Below the pieces are notes generated by a model. It saw nothing but the letters and a program-made list of their open reading frames with translations. It was not told where the DNA came from and ran no database searches. From Sporomusa silvacetica DSM 10669 (GTDB taxonomy: Bacteria > Bacillota > Negativicutes > Sporomusales > Sporomusaceae), in contig NZ_LSLK01000044.1 in NCBI RefSeq assembly GCF_002257705.1, positions 1-33,089 of the forward strand: a stretch of DNA of 33,089 nt, given 5' to 3'. A program made the translations under genes and the position numbers. Every line of letters begins with the position of its first letter. Position 1 is the first letter of the stretch. Below are positions 1 through 8,252 of the stretch, piece by piece.

Positions 1-355
1 CATGAGAATTAAAAACATAACCGGCAATGGCTATGCCTTCAATTACCCTGAGTGGATCCTGGCCTAGCAGGATTTTATCTTTAAAAGTACCTGGTTCGCC
101 TTCGTCAGCATTAATAACAATATACTTGGGGAATTCAGGGATTTCCAATAATTGTTCCCATTTAGAGCCAGCAGGATAGGCTGCGCCGCCGCGACCTAAC
201 AGCTTAGCTTTCTTAACTTCACCAATGATCTCTTCCGGTTTCATAGTAAAGGCTTTTTTGAGACCTTGGAAGCCACCTGCCTTCACATATTCTTCAACAG
301 AATCAGGACTAATTACGCCACAATTAGTCGAAACTAGTTTCTTTATTTTTGACAT
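1..355 (-). CDS. NuoF-like NADH-binding flavoprotein subunit (partial, 3' end off window)
   Basis: N-terminal 118 residues of a NuoF/HydB/HndC-type subunit, which binds NADH and FMN and passes electrons to Fe-S clusters. Visible motifs are the glycine-rich GRGGAAYPAG (residues 54-63) followed by KW, and NADEGEPGTFKD (82-93), both hallmarks of the FMN/NADH site. The protein begins directly with the core domain, without the N-terminal thioredoxin-like extension of some hydrogenase HydB proteins. Its ATG lies inside the end of the upstream NuoE-like gene (13-base overlap), so the two are translationally coupled. With the upstream acyl-CoA dehydrogenase and ETF genes, it probably links acyl-CoA redox chemistry to NAD(H). 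Whether a hydrogenase, formate dehydrogenase or other partner follows cannot be seen. Family assignment is firm; the complex it belongs to is inferred. Confidence 0.9.
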   Translation of the reverse strand, partial: MSKIKKLVSTNCGVISPDSVEEYVKAGGFQGLKKAFTMKPEEIIGEVKKAKLLGRGGAAYPAGSKWEQLLEIPEFPKYIVINADEGEPGTFKDKILLGQDPLRVIEGIAIAGYVFNSH

Positions 356-864
356 GAAGACACCCCCCGGTAACTATTAACAATTTCAGCTACCTTGGCT
401 GCTGTCAGGTTACCATAGACCTCTTCGCCAATTTTAGCTACCGGGCCAATGTCGCATGCACCAACGCAATTGGTGTGCTTCAACGTAAAGAGGTTATCGG
501 GCGTAGTCTGGCCAAGGCCAATACCTAATACTTCCTCAAACATTTTAACAACTGCATCAGCTTTTGTTATATGGCAGGGCGTACTCTTACAAATTTCAAT
601 AACATATTTACCTTGTGGTTCAATACTGAACATAGCATAGAAAGTTAACACATCATGTACTTTGCTTATTGGTAATTCTAACTCGCGAGCTACAACTCCA
701 GCCCATTCTTCGGCTACATAATTTTCGCTAGAGGCGCATTGAATATCCAATAAAATCGATAACAACTGTTCTTTTTGCTTATCATACTTATTGATAATTT
801 TCATGACTTGCTCATAGTGCTTAACAATTTCTAATGCTTGATCTTTTGTAACTTTTAAGCTCAT
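343..864 (-). CDS. NuoE-like [2Fe-2S] thioredoxin-fold subunit
   Basis: 173-residue NuoE/HydC/HndA-type protein carrying one [2Fe-2S] cluster, partner of the NuoF-like subunit encoded next. The cluster ligands are visible as C92-x4-C97 and C133-x3-C137, in CKSTPC and NCVGAC. The N-terminal helical part and full length fit the family. The start is preceded by AAGGAAGGTG about a dozen bases upstream. It follows etfA after a 219-base gap containing a perfect 11-bp stem-loop (921-960), so it may be co-transcribed with the ETF genes but tuned separately. It could equally belong to a bifurcating hydrogenase or formate dehydrogenase cluster continuing off the left edge; context favours a role with ETF. 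Confidence 0.92.
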   Translation of the reverse strand: MSLKVTKDQALEIVKHYEQVMKIINKYDKQKEQLLSILLDIQCASSENYVAEEWAGVVARELELPISKVHDVLTFYAMFSIEPQGKYVIEICKSTPCHITKADAVVKMFEEVLGIGLGQTTPDNLFTLKHTNCVGACDIGPVAKIGEEVYGNLTAAKVAEIVNSYRGVSSCQK

Positions 865-920
865 ACTTTTTATTGCACCTTCCTTTGACCGTCCGCCACT
901 AAGAAATAACTTGATTTTTC

Positions 921-960
921 AGTCTGCAGTCTTAAACTTAAAACGGTTGGACTGCAGACT
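921..960. other. Intergenic stem-loop between etfA and the nuoE-like gene
   Basis: AGTCTGCAGTC at 921-931 is perfectly complementary to GACTGCAGACT at 950-960, with an 18-base loop. Read on the minus strand no U-tract follows, so it is not a normal intrinsic terminator. It may be an RNA processing or stabilising element that sets the etf:nuoEF ratio. The rest of 865-1083 holds only the ribosome site of the nuoE-like gene. Confidence 0.6.
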
Positions 961-1083
961 CTAGGATGTATCAAAGTTTCTTGTCAATCATGAGAATTCA
1001 CATTAAAAGTCCATCTCTTTATTTTTATGATATCTTGGTTTTATTGCATAAATCCGCCAGCATTTATTTTTTAATCATCAAAA

Positions 1084-2097
1084 TTAACTTGCTTTGATCT
1101 TCCTTATTTCTTCGATAAGAACAGGAATAACCTCAAACAAATCGCCTACTACTCCGTAATCTGCCACATCAAATATCGGTGCCTCCGGATCTTTATTAAT
1201 TGCCACAATAACATCCGAAGATGACATTCCTGCCAAATGTTGTATAGCTCCCGAAATACCACAGGCGAAGTAAATCTTAGGACCTACTGTTTTTCCTGTT
1301 TGCCCTACTTGCTGCAGAGGTGGCATCCAGCCCGCATCTACAGCTGCCCTTGATGCTCCCACGGCGCCTCCCAGGAGATCAGCAAAATCTTTAAGTAAGG
1401 CAAAGTTTTCCGGCTTACCCATACCTCTGCCGCCGGAAACTATTATTTCTGCCTCTTCAAGCTTAATGGCAGCCTCGTCCATGGCTTTTATAAAGCCAAC
1501 TACTTTTGTACGAATTATCTCAGCTGGTGTTCTAATCTCTTCCTTTATAACTGGTGCACTTCTGGTGGTATCCGGCTGGGCCTTTTTAAATACTCCCGGC
1601 CTTACAGTTCCAATCTGTGGTCTGGTATTAGAACATAAGATAGTAGCCATAAGGTTTCCGCCAAATGCCGGCCTCGTCCAGGCGATATCTCCTGTTTCCT
1701 CGTTAATCCCTAAGCCTGTACAATCAGCGGTCAAACCGGTTGCTAGCCGCGCTGAAATCCGCGGACCTAAATCTCTGCCATTATTTGAGGCTCCGATTAA
1801 GATTACTGACGGTTTAAATTTTTCAACTAACGTTACCATTACATTGGCATATCCGTCAGTATTGTAGTCTTTATATTCTTCGCCTTCTACCAGAATTACC
1901 TCATCTGCACCATAAGCAATTGCCGCTTTAACCGCAGCATCAACCTCTTTACCAATAACAACGCCAATAAGCTTTTCCTTATTAGCCTCGGCCAAAATTC
2001 GACCTTGGTTCAATAACTCTAAACCCACATTTTTTGCTTCTCCATGATCATTCTCAATAAACACCCACACATTTTTATAGTCTGTAATATTCATCAT
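1084..2097 (-). CDS. etfA: Electron transfer flavoprotein alpha subunit
   Basis: EtfA, partner of EtfB in the heterodimeric FAD protein that exchanges electrons with acyl-CoA dehydrogenases. The C-terminal FAD domain is clear: SGGRGMG, GASRAAVDAGW, QVGQTGKTV, GISGAIQHLAGM and AINKDPEAPIFDVADYG. Length (about 336 residues) is that of simple EtfA, without the extra ferredoxin domain of caffeyl-CoA-reductase CarE-type subunits. It starts 12 bases after etfB; two adjacent ATG codons (2097 and 2094) follow GGGGGAGA, and the second has the better spacing. Sequence style resembles the NADH-linked, electron-bifurcating ETFs of anaerobic Firmicutes, but bifurcation is inference. Confidence 0.95.
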   Translation of the reverse strand: MMNITDYKNVWVFIENDHGEAKNVGLELLNQGRILAEANKEKLIGVVIGKEVDAAVKAAIAYGADEVILVEGEEYKDYNTDGYANVMVTLVEKFKPSVILIGASNNGRDLGPRISARLATGLTADCTGLGINEETGDIAWTRPAFGGNLMATILCSNTRPQIGTVRPGVFKKAQPDTTRSAPVIKEEIRTPAEIIRTKVVGFIKAMDEAAIKLEEAEIIVSGGRGMGKPENFALLKDFADLLGGAVGASRAAVDAGWMPPLQQVGQTGKTVGPKIYFACGISGAIQHLAGMSSSDVIVAINKDPEAPIFDVADYGVVGDLFEVIPVLIEEIRKIKAS

Positions 2098-2108
2098 TGC
2101 TCTCCCCC

Positions 2109-2897
2109 TTAAACAAGCTTAGCAGCAACTAATTTTTCAAATAATTTTAGTGCACATCCACTTCCGGTATCTTCACAAATTCTTACGCCAGACTCTTTTC
2201 TAGGAGGTGTAAATGTTTTCTTTACCTTCGTAGGTGAACCTTTAAGGCCTATTTTTTCTGTATTGATTTCTGGCAAATCTGCAGCAGTAATTACCTCTAT
2301 CACGGCTTTATTAGCTGCCAATTTACTCTTAATAGATGGATATCTAGGCTTATTAATAGATTTTACTACCGTAACTACCGCAGGAAATTTAGCTTCAACA
2401 ATTTCGTAGCCTTCATCATGCTCTCTTTGAACGGTAATAACCTCGCCTTTAACCTCTAGCTTGGCAACATAGGTAAGTTGTACAATTCCAAGATGCTCCG
2501 CTATCTCAGGTCCAACTTGACCGGTGTCCCCATCTATTGCTTGCTTACCACAGAGAATAAGGTCAAACTTGCCAAGTTTTTTAATAGCATTTGCCAATAT
2601 ATAACTTGTTGCTAAAGTATCAGATCCGCCAAACAACCGGTCACTTATGAGTACGGCCTTGTCAGCTCCAAGTGATATACATTCCTTTAAAGCATTCTTT
2701 GCCTGTTGAGGTCCCATGCTTATTACAGTTACACTGCCACCATGAGCTTCTTTCAGTTGAACTGCCGCTTCAAGGGCATTGGCATCAAATGGATTTACGA
2801 TACTTGGTACACCACTTCGAATAAGCGTATTGGTTACCGGGTCTATCCTGATCTCTGAAGTATCTGGTACCTGCTTTACACAAACTAGAATATCCAT
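2109..2897 (-). CDS. etfB: Electron transfer flavoprotein beta subunit
   Basis: EtfB, 262 residues, normal family length. It begins MDILVCVKQVPDT, typical of EtfB, and has NPFDANALEAA and the nucleotide-site segment CGKQAIDGDTGQVGPE. The DGDT.QVGP form is the one found in ETFs of anaerobes that use NAD(H) and can bifurcate, unlike the DDDCNQTG form of mitochondrial ETF. That comparison is from memory of the family and needs an alignment. The ATG follows GGGGGAG. It sits 24 bases downstream of an acyl-CoA dehydrogenase gene and directly before etfA, so ACAD, EtfB and EtfA probably form one complex or redox relay. Confidence 0.95.
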   Translation of the reverse strand: MDILVCVKQVPDTSEIRIDPVTNTLIRSGVPSIVNPFDANALEAAVQLKEAHGGSVTVISMGPQQAKNALKECISLGADKAVLISDRLFGGSDTLATSYILANAIKKLGKFDLILCGKQAIDGDTGQVGPEIAEHLGIVQLTYVAKLEVKGEVITVQREHDEGYEIVEAKFPAVVTVVKSINKPRYPSIKSKLAANKAVIEVITAADLPEINTEKIGLKGSPTKVKKTFTPPRKESGVRICEDTGSGCALKLFEKLVAAKLV

Positions 2898-2921
2898 AAC
2901 TACTACTCCCCCTTAATTCCA

Positions 2922-4055
2922 CTACTTAAGCATTTCTTTTGCGATTACTAATCTTTGAATTTGATTTGTTCCTTCAAAAATTTGGAATACTTTTGAATCT
3001 CTCATCAGCTTCTCAACTGGATATTCCTTGCTGACACCATAGCCGCCAAAGATTTGAACAGCATCAGTAGTTACCTTCACAACTGTATCGCCACAGAATG
3101 TCTTGGTAATTGAGCCTTCTTTGACAACAGGTTTATTATCATCCATCAAAATCATGGCATGGTGAACCAATTGACGAGCTGCTTCGGTCTGAATTTCCAT
3201 ATCAGCTAAAATCATTTGAACCGCTTGTAACTGCCCAATCGGCTTTTTAAATTGAACTCTTTCCTTGGCATATTTTACAGCCGCGTCAATAGCTGCCTGG
3301 CAAATACCCACAGCTAAAGCGCCAACAAAAGCTCTTGAAACATTTAACGTATTCATAGCTGTGATAAAGCCTGTTCCCTCTTTGCCAAGCAAATGGTCAG
3401 CTGGCACTCTTACATCGGTAAATGTTACATCTGTAGTATTTGATAATCTAAGCCCCATTTTATCTTCATGTTTACCAACGGTAATGCCGGCCCGGCTTCT
3501 CTCTACAATAAATGCGGATATACCCTTGACACCTTTGCTCTTGTCTGTTGAAGCAAATACGACAAATACATCGGCAACACCCCCGTTGGTAACAAAACAT
3601 TTACTAGCATTAATCACATATTCATCGCCATCTTTAACGGCTGTACCTCGCATTGAGCCTGCATCTGACCCAGAATTAGGTTCTGTTAAACAGAAGCCTC
3701 CGAAGGCCCCAGGAATAATAATATCGGCAAACAACTTTTTCTGCGCTTCATTTCCCGCCGCAATAACTGATCGTAACGCAACGAATGTAGTAACAAGAGA
3801 AATAGCATAACCAGCATCAACTTTAGCTAACTCTTCAAAAATAACTGCTGTTGTTTGATAATCCAACCCTGAACCACCATATTCTTCGGGTATTTCCAAA
3901 CAATGCAAACCCATATCAAAAGCCTGCTTGAGAAGTTCCATCGGGAATTCTCCCTTTTCATCAAGTTCTTTGACATGCGGTTTTACTTCATTAAGCGCAA
4001 AGTTTCTTACCATTTCGACTAACTCTTTTTGTTCAGTTGTTAATATGTGCCCCAC
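2922..4055 (-). CDS. Acyl-CoA dehydrogenase, ETF-linked (ACAD1)
   Basis: 377-residue flavoprotein of the short/medium-chain acyl-CoA dehydrogenase family. Seen: N-terminal helical domain, the FAD-site segment CLTEPNSGSDAGS, FVTNGG, the RVQFKKPIGQLQAVQ segment, FGGYGVSKEYPVEKLMRD, and the C-terminal FEGTNQIQRL, whose Glu is the usual catalytic base. A GTG start at 4055 is preferred over the upstream in-frame TTG at 4070, because GGGGGGA lies 6 bases before the GTG. It is the first gene of an ACAD-etfB-etfA unit with its own conserved promoter element (4200-4276) and a structured leader. It could run as a dehydrogenase or as an NADH-dependent enoyl-CoA reductase. The substrate is unknown. Confidence 0.93.
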   Translation of the reverse strand: MGHILTTEQKELVEMVRNFALNEVKPHVKELDEKGEFPMELLKQAFDMGLHCLEIPEEYGGSGLDYQTTAVIFEELAKVDAGYAISLVTTFVALRSVIAAGNEAQKKLFADIIIPGAFGGFCLTEPNSGSDAGSMRGTAVKDGDEYVINASKCFVTNGGVADVFVVFASTDKSKGVKGISAFIVERSRAGITVGKHEDKMGLRLSNTTDVTFTDVRVPADHLLGKEGTGFITAMNTLNVSRAFVGALAVGICQAAIDAAVKYAKERVQFKKPIGQLQAVQMILADMEIQTEAARQLVHHAMILMDDNKPVVKEGSITKTFCGDTVVKVTTDAVQIFGGYGVSKEYPVEKLMRDSKVFQIFEGTNQIQRLVIAKEMLK

Positions 4056-4109
4056 AGTAAATCCCCCCAAATCATCTAGTTATTATTCAAAAAATAAATG
4101 GTAGCCTGC

Positions 4110-4181
4110 TAGTCTGGTAGCCGTAGAGTCTTTCACGGACAATACTTTTTACTTCTGCTAGTTAGCCGAAAAACCAGACTA
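4110..4181 (-). other. Structured 5' leader of the ACAD1-etfBA unit (candidate)
   Basis: TAGTCTGG (4110-4117) and CCAGACTA (4174-4181) form a perfect 8-bp closing stem. Inside, CCGT and ACGG flank a short loop. The element lies between the predicted transcription start (about 4193) and the start codon (4055), so it would be in the mRNA leader. It matches no riboswitch class that I recognise. Confidence 0.4.
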
Positions 4182-4199
4182 CAATTTTTACCTGTCTTC

Positions 4200-4276
4200 A
4201 ATGTACTACACTTCATTATTTACAACAATTTAACATTTTTAAATTATCTAAAAATTATGAAGTTAAACTACATTGT
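4200..4276 (-). promoter_or_regulatory. Conserved regulon promoter box A (ACAD1-etfBA-nuoEF)
   Basis: On the minus strand: -35 TTGTTG (4228-4223), exactly 17 bp, -10 TACATT (4205-4200), giving a leader of about 138 bases. Upstream of -35, TTAAA and further AT-rich sequence ending in ACTTCATAATT match the other three boxes, and ACAATGT upstream of that is shared with box D. This is the place where a LysR-type activator would bind. Confidence 0.7.
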
Positions 4277-4354
4277 AAATGTTATTTTTAGCTATACTAA
4301 TCAATACCATTTGTGTTTACACTCGTAATCTCATACTCAACAAACCGCTGCAAC

Positions 4355-4416
4355 ATAAAAGACGCCCCAGGCTATCGCGCTGTAACTGAAGTACGACGAC
4401 AGCGATCAAGGACGTC
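4355..4416 (-). terminator. Intrinsic terminator after the CoA-transferase gene
   Basis: Minus-strand RNA folds GACGTCC and GATCGCTGT against ACAGCGCGAT and GGGGCGTC (4416 down to 4361), followed by TTTTAT. It closes the SDR-ADH-CoA-transferase unit just before the next promoter box. Stretch 4277-4354 shows nothing else. Confidence 0.6.
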
Positions 4417-4426
4417 CTGCATCATA

Positions 4427-5605
4427 CTATTCTTTTATACCTCCTATTACTCCCTTGTTGACAAAATCTGTAATCTCGCCTTTGTTGAAACCAATTTTCT
4501 CTAAAATCTCTCTGGTGTGCTGTCCTAACTCTGGAGGCGGTGTCGCCGATTGAAGTGACGTCGGAATGGCCGATAGGTTTAACGGTAATCCTGTTTGCAG
4601 TATTTTTCCGACAATAGGAAACTCCAAATAATCCATTATCCCAGTATTTGTTGCCAAAATATCCTTTACAGCATCCCCCATATCCTTGACTGGAGTTATA
4701 CAAATGTCCTTACCGTCAAGCCAAGCCAACCATTCATCCCGGGTTTTACTAGCTACTAACGTACACATCTTCTCCCATGCCTCAGGATCCTCTTGGCGCC
4801 GTAAAAATTGCTTGGGAATTAAATCCTGCATACCGGTATTTTCGCAAAACTCTTTCCAAAACTTATCTTCTACCATGCCAAATGCCATTAACTTTTTGTC
4901 CTTTGTCTCATAGGTGTTGTAGCAAAGTGCCGGGTATTCTATTGTCTCCGCAGATATCTGGTCCCCTTGAAAGTGGAACCTGCTATATAACAAGCTTAGC
5001 CACCATGTAAAGGAATCAAACATAGCTATATCCACATACTGACCTACCCCTGTCACCTCACGGTGAAATAGGGCTACGGCGATACCAAGAGCACCAACCA
5101 TTGCAGTGGCCGCATCAGCCAAATGTATGGGAGAAGGTTTGCCACCATTCAGGGATAAATAGCCACTTAACGCCTGCAAATTCAAATCATGTATTGCTTT
5201 CAAACTTAATGGATTATTCTGCCCAAAACCGGATAAAGAACAATAAATTATTTTCGCGTTTAGCTTCTTGATTTCATCATAATCAATGCCCAAGCGCTTG
5301 GTAACACCTGGACGGAAATTCTCAATAATAACATCAGCCTCTTCGGCCAGCCGTTTGAATATTCGTTGTCCGTCGCTACTTTTGAGGTTAATGGCTACAC
5401 TTTTTTTATTGCGGCATAAAGCTGCAAAATAATAGCTAACACCATTTATTTTGGGATCGTCGCCCCGACAAAAGTCACCCTTTTTTATTTCCTCAACTTT
5501 TATTACTTCTGCCCCAAAATCGGCAAATACTTGGGTTGCGTACCCCCCTGGTAAATACCTTGTTAAATCAAGAACTTTTATTCCGGCAAACGACTTTGCA
5601 ATCAT
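4427..5605 (-). CDS. Type III (CaiB/BaiF family) CoA-transferase
   Basis: 392-residue family III CoA-transferase, which moves CoA between carboxylic acids through an enzyme-bound Asp anhydride. Seen: FAGIKVLDLTRYLPGGYATQ near the N-terminus, FGAEVIKVE, NKKSVAINLKSS, DVIIENFRPG, and the HDLNLQALSGYL segment whose Asp140 is the likely catalytic residue. Start ATG 5605 follows GGAGGGG; the longer upstream extension has no ribosome site. It is the third gene after the SDR and the zinc dehydrogenase, separated from the latter by a 107-base gap with a strong hairpin. It probably activates the imported or pre-oxidised acid for the acyl-CoA dehydrogenases. The acid is unknown. Confidence 0.9.
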   Translation of the reverse strand: MIAKSFAGIKVLDLTRYLPGGYATQVFADFGAEVIKVEEIKKGDFCRGDDPKINGVSYYFAALCRNKKSVAINLKSSDGQRIFKRLAEEADVIIENFRPGVTKRLGIDYDEIKKLNAKIIYCSLSGFGQNNPLSLKAIHDLNLQALSGYLSLNGGKPSPIHLADAATAMVGALGIAVALFHREVTGVGQYVDIAMFDSFTWWLSLLYSRFHFQGDQISAETIEYPALCYNTYETKDKKLMAFGMVEDKFWKEFCENTGMQDLIPKQFLRRQEDPEAWEKMCTLVASKTRDEWLAWLDGKDICITPVKDMGDAVKDILATNTGIMDYLEFPIVGKILQTGLPLNLSAIPTSLQSATPPPELGQHTREILEKIGFNKGEITDFVNKGVIGGIKE

Positions 5606-5659
5606 GTTCTTCCCCTCCAAATACAATATGTACATTATCCAGTAGCAACCGAATAGTAA

Positions 5660-5687
5660 ACTTGGTCCCAAGCAGTTGGGACCAAGT
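5660..5687. other. Perfect 12-bp hairpin between the zinc dehydrogenase and CoA-transferase genes
   Basis: ACTTGGTCCCAA (5660-5671) pairs perfectly with TTGGGACCAAGT (5676-5687) over a 4-base loop. On the minus strand it is followed by TTTACTATT rather than a clean U-run. It may be a weak terminator or an mRNA stabiliser inside the operon. Confidence 0.6.
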
Positions 5688-5712
5688 CTAGCATTATGCC
5701 ATTGCAAACTAT

Positions 5713-6762
5713 TTAGGGTTGGAGTATAACGCGCAAGCCTTGTCTTTTGTCAAGCAACTCCATACCTTTTTCCCAATCTTTAAGAGGTAAGGTATGGGTT
5801 CCGATTGGCTCTACATCTAGACCGCCTTCGATCATTTTGGCGGCTTGAAACCAAGTCTTCTGCTCATAAGCCCGATTTCCAATGATGCTAATCTCCCTCA
5901 TTGCGATTGGAGTCATCATCAGTTCACTCGCCTTGGATGGTAATCCAGTTACGGCAATCTTACCGTGTTTAGCTACCATCTGCACGGCCTGCTGCACAAC
6001 AGAATGATGCCCGGCGGCGTCAAAGATTACATCAGCGCCCCTGCCGCCGGTAAGATCTTTCACCGCAGTTACCGGATCCTGTTCATCAATGTTAATCGTA
6101 TAGTCAGCACCCAATTCCTTAGCAGTAACTAATCTGTCTTTATCTACACCCGAACCGGTAACGATAACCTTACCAACACCCATATTCTTTAGAACAAGCA
6201 GCATTAGTAAACCAATAGCACCCGGGCCAACAACAACTGCTGTTTCACCAAATTGCGGTTTAGCTCTTTCAACAGCATGAATGGCAACACAAAGTGGTTC
6301 CATCAGAGCGCCGGATTTGAAACTTACGGAGTCAGGAAGTTTAATTATGTTTTGTGCCCGGACAGCTACATATTGTGCAAAGCCGCCATCATAGTCAGTT
6401 CCTAAAAATGGACGGTTGTCACAAATATTGATGATTCCTTCTGCGCAATAGCTGCATTGCCCACAGTAGAGTATAGGATTTACCGTAACACGTTCGCCGA
6501 CATTCATCCCTTGAACTCGACTGCCTACTTCGGCAATAACTCCCGAAAATTCATGACCAAAAATTGAGGGGAACTGAAGTTTGTACGAATTAGCAATCGC
6601 TTCATTCCAATGATACAAAGAATGGTCGGTTCCGCAGATTCCACTTGCTTTAATCTGAACAAGAACTTGATCAGGAGTAATTTCTGGAATTGGAACAGTA
6701 GTGAACTCCATGTTCTTCGGGGCCGCCTTAGTCTTTATAACAGCTTCCATCATGCCTTTCAT
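5713..6762 (-). CDS. Zinc-dependent medium-chain alcohol/polyol dehydrogenase
   Basis: 349-residue MDR-family NAD(P)-dependent dehydrogenase, related to threonine and sorbitol dehydrogenases. Catalytic-zinc region GICGTDH and GHEFSG; structural-zinc loop CGQCSYCAEGIINIC with four cysteines; nucleotide-binding segment VVGPGAIGLLMLL. The ATG at 6762 is chosen over a TTG one codon upstream because AAGGAGA sits 7 bases before it. It lies between the SDR (71-base gap) and the CoA-transferase, so two different alcohol oxidations appear to precede CoA activation. The true substrate (a hydroxy acid, polyol or cyclic alcohol) cannot be read from sequence. Confidence 0.9.
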   Translation of the reverse strand: MKGMMEAVIKTKAAPKNMEFTTVPIPEITPDQVLVQIKASGICGTDHSLYHWNEAIANSYKLQFPSIFGHEFSGVIAEVGSRVQGMNVGERVTVNPILYCGQCSYCAEGIINICDNRPFLGTDYDGGFAQYVAVRAQNIIKLPDSVSFKSGALMEPLCVAIHAVERAKPQFGETAVVVGPGAIGLLMLLVLKNMGVGKVIVTGSGVDKDRLVTAKELGADYTINIDEQDPVTAVKDLTGGRGADVIFDAAGHHSVVQQAVQMVAKHGKIAVTGLPSKASELMMTPIAMREISIIGNRAYEQKTWFQAAKMIEGGLDVEPIGTHTLPLKDWEKGMELLDKRQGLRVILQP

Positions 6763-6833
6763 CAAAACATCTCCTTATAATTTGAGTTATTGTTCTTTCG
6801 CTTTCGCACATTACTGATTGCACAAATTAAGCA

Positions 6834-7622
6834 TTACTGGCTAGACCAACCACCATCCAAAATCAAGGTTTGGCCAGTAGTATAGGAGGATTGGGGAATA
6901 ACCAAATATAGTACTGCAGCTGCCATTTCGTCTACCGTTCCCATTTTACGTAGTGGAGTGCGATCAAGAACTGATTGTAATCTAACGGGATCAGCCAATA
7001 GCCCTGCGACCATGTCTGTTTGAACATATCCAGGAGCTACCGCATTAACGTTTATATTATTGGGAGCCAAGTCTATGGCCAGCGCCTTCGTCATTGACAT
7101 CAAGGAACCTTTAGCTGTGCAATAAGGAACAATACCCGGTAAAGCACTAATACCTCTCTGGGATGTCATATTTACGATTCTGCCGCCACCATTTTTAGCC
7201 ATAACTTTGGCCGCAGCCTGTGAGACAAAAAAAGCTGAAGTCATATTAAGGGAAAAAAGTTTTTCCCAATCTTCCCTAGTCACATCAAGTGTGTTGCATC
7301 GCGGAAGTGCCATACCCGAATTATTCACAAGAATATTAACCGTTCCAAATGCATTGCAAGTTTGTTTGACAAGACTATCAATATCAGCTTGAATTGTCAC
7401 GTCGGTACGAACACCGATAGCTTCTCCGCCATCTGCCTTAATTGACTCACAAACCTCTGCCAGCTTCTCTTCTCTACGGCCAGCAACTACTACCTTTGCA
7501 CCGGCTGCAGCAAAGGTTTCCGCAATTCCTCGTCCAATTCCTGTACCCCCACCGGTAACGATCGCGACCTGACCTTTCAGTGGCAACGTATTAACCCAAT
7601 TTCCTTTAGTCGGATTACCCAT
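6834..7622 (-). CDS. Short-chain dehydrogenase/reductase
   Basis: 262-residue classical SDR with complete motifs: TGGGTGIG (23-30) for NAD(P), NNSG (100-103), catalytic Ser154, Tyr167 and Lys171 (YCTAK), and supporting Asn126. It most resembles gluconate 5-dehydrogenase / 3-oxoacyl-reductase type enzymes. The ATG at 7622 follows GAAAGGA by 9 bases; a TTG three codons upstream is less likely. It is the first gene of the SDR-ADH-CoA-transferase unit. The conserved promoter box lies about 425 bases upstream, giving an unusually long leader. It probably oxidises a hydroxyl of the imported compound. Confidence 0.9.
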   Translation of the reverse strand: MGNPTKGNWVNTLPLKGQVAIVTGGGTGIGRGIAETFAAAGAKVVVAGRREEKLAEVCESIKADGGEAIGVRTDVTIQADIDSLVKQTCNAFGTVNILVNNSGMALPRCNTLDVTREDWEKLFSLNMTSAFFVSQAAAKVMAKNGGGRIVNMTSQRGISALPGIVPYCTAKGSLMSMTKALAIDLAPNNINVNAVAPGYVQTDMVAGLLADPVRLQSVLDRTPLRKMGTVDEMAAAVLYLVIPQSSYTTGQTLILDGGWSSQ

Positions 7623-8053
7623 TACACTCAATCCTTTCCTCTAACTTTCTAATATACTAATATTGCTGCACAACTACTTATTCTGGGACACTACACCCTG
7701 CCTGAGAATCTGCTGAATTTTATAACTTATTCATAGACTAGCACAAGCCAATTCCGGCTATATGAATACAATTTTAATAGAAACTTCACATTGCATCTGA
7801 GGTTCAACAAATTCTACTTTATTGACATGTACTTTGCTAACACCTCCTCAATTCATTAGGGAGCATCCCACATTTGCGCAGATAGAATTGCAAAAGTAAA
7901 GACTAGATAATATGATAAGCGCTTCATCCTAAAGGAACTTTAAAACATTACCACGTCAAGTGGACAAGATACAGAATTTACCGATAACGAACAATCTTTA
8001 TAACCTTGCACTTTGCCGACCTAAATTATTATCTATCTTTACTTTTCAGTTTC
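7623..8053 (-). other. Long untranslated leader of the SDR operon
   Basis: About 430 bases between promoter box B and the SDR start. I see no sound gene: a GAGGAGGTG site near 7845-7855 is followed only by a four-codon ORF. A perfect AAGCGCTT palindrome lies at 7917-7924. No U-tract terminator is seen on the minus strand. Confidence 0.35.
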
Positions 8054-8110
8054 ACTATACTATAGTTAAATATTCCCAACAATTTAATAAATTTAAAGTA
8101 TCGCGCTTAA
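8054..8110 (-). promoter_or_regulatory. Conserved regulon promoter box B (SDR operon)
   Basis: Minus strand: TTGTTG (8082-8077), 17 bp, TATAGT (8059-8054), with TTATTAAA directly upstream of -35 as in boxes C and D. The part beyond about 8100 is less conserved than in the other boxes. It is the most divergent of the four. Confidence 0.6.
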
Positions 8111-8220
8111 TTAAGTCCGACTAAATTATCTCAAGATTTTAAGCTATTCTAATTAGTTGTAGATTATATGTCTAATTCTTCGTAATTCTCTAAATTTACT
8201 ATTATTTCTGTTTGCAAAAG

Positions 8221-8252
8221 CAAAAAAAAAATCCTCCTGCTGGTGGAGGAGG
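8221..8252 (-). terminator. Intrinsic terminator of the chemoreceptor transcript
   Basis: On the minus strand a CCTCC/GGAGG stem with loop ACCAGC-type sequence is followed by about ten T residues (8231-8222). It lies about 165 bases beyond the chemoreceptor stop codon; 8253-8415 is transcribed but non-coding, with several short stems. Confidence 0.75.

Noticed and set aside
4313..4504. 63-codon plus-strand ORF across the CoA-transferase terminator
   Set aside because: It covers the terminator hairpin and the end of the CoA-transferase gene; no ribosome site or protein likeness.
7917..7924. AAGCGCTT as a possible CcpA (cre) site
   Set aside because: Only the 8-bp core matches; the TGA/TCA flanks of a cre box are absent.
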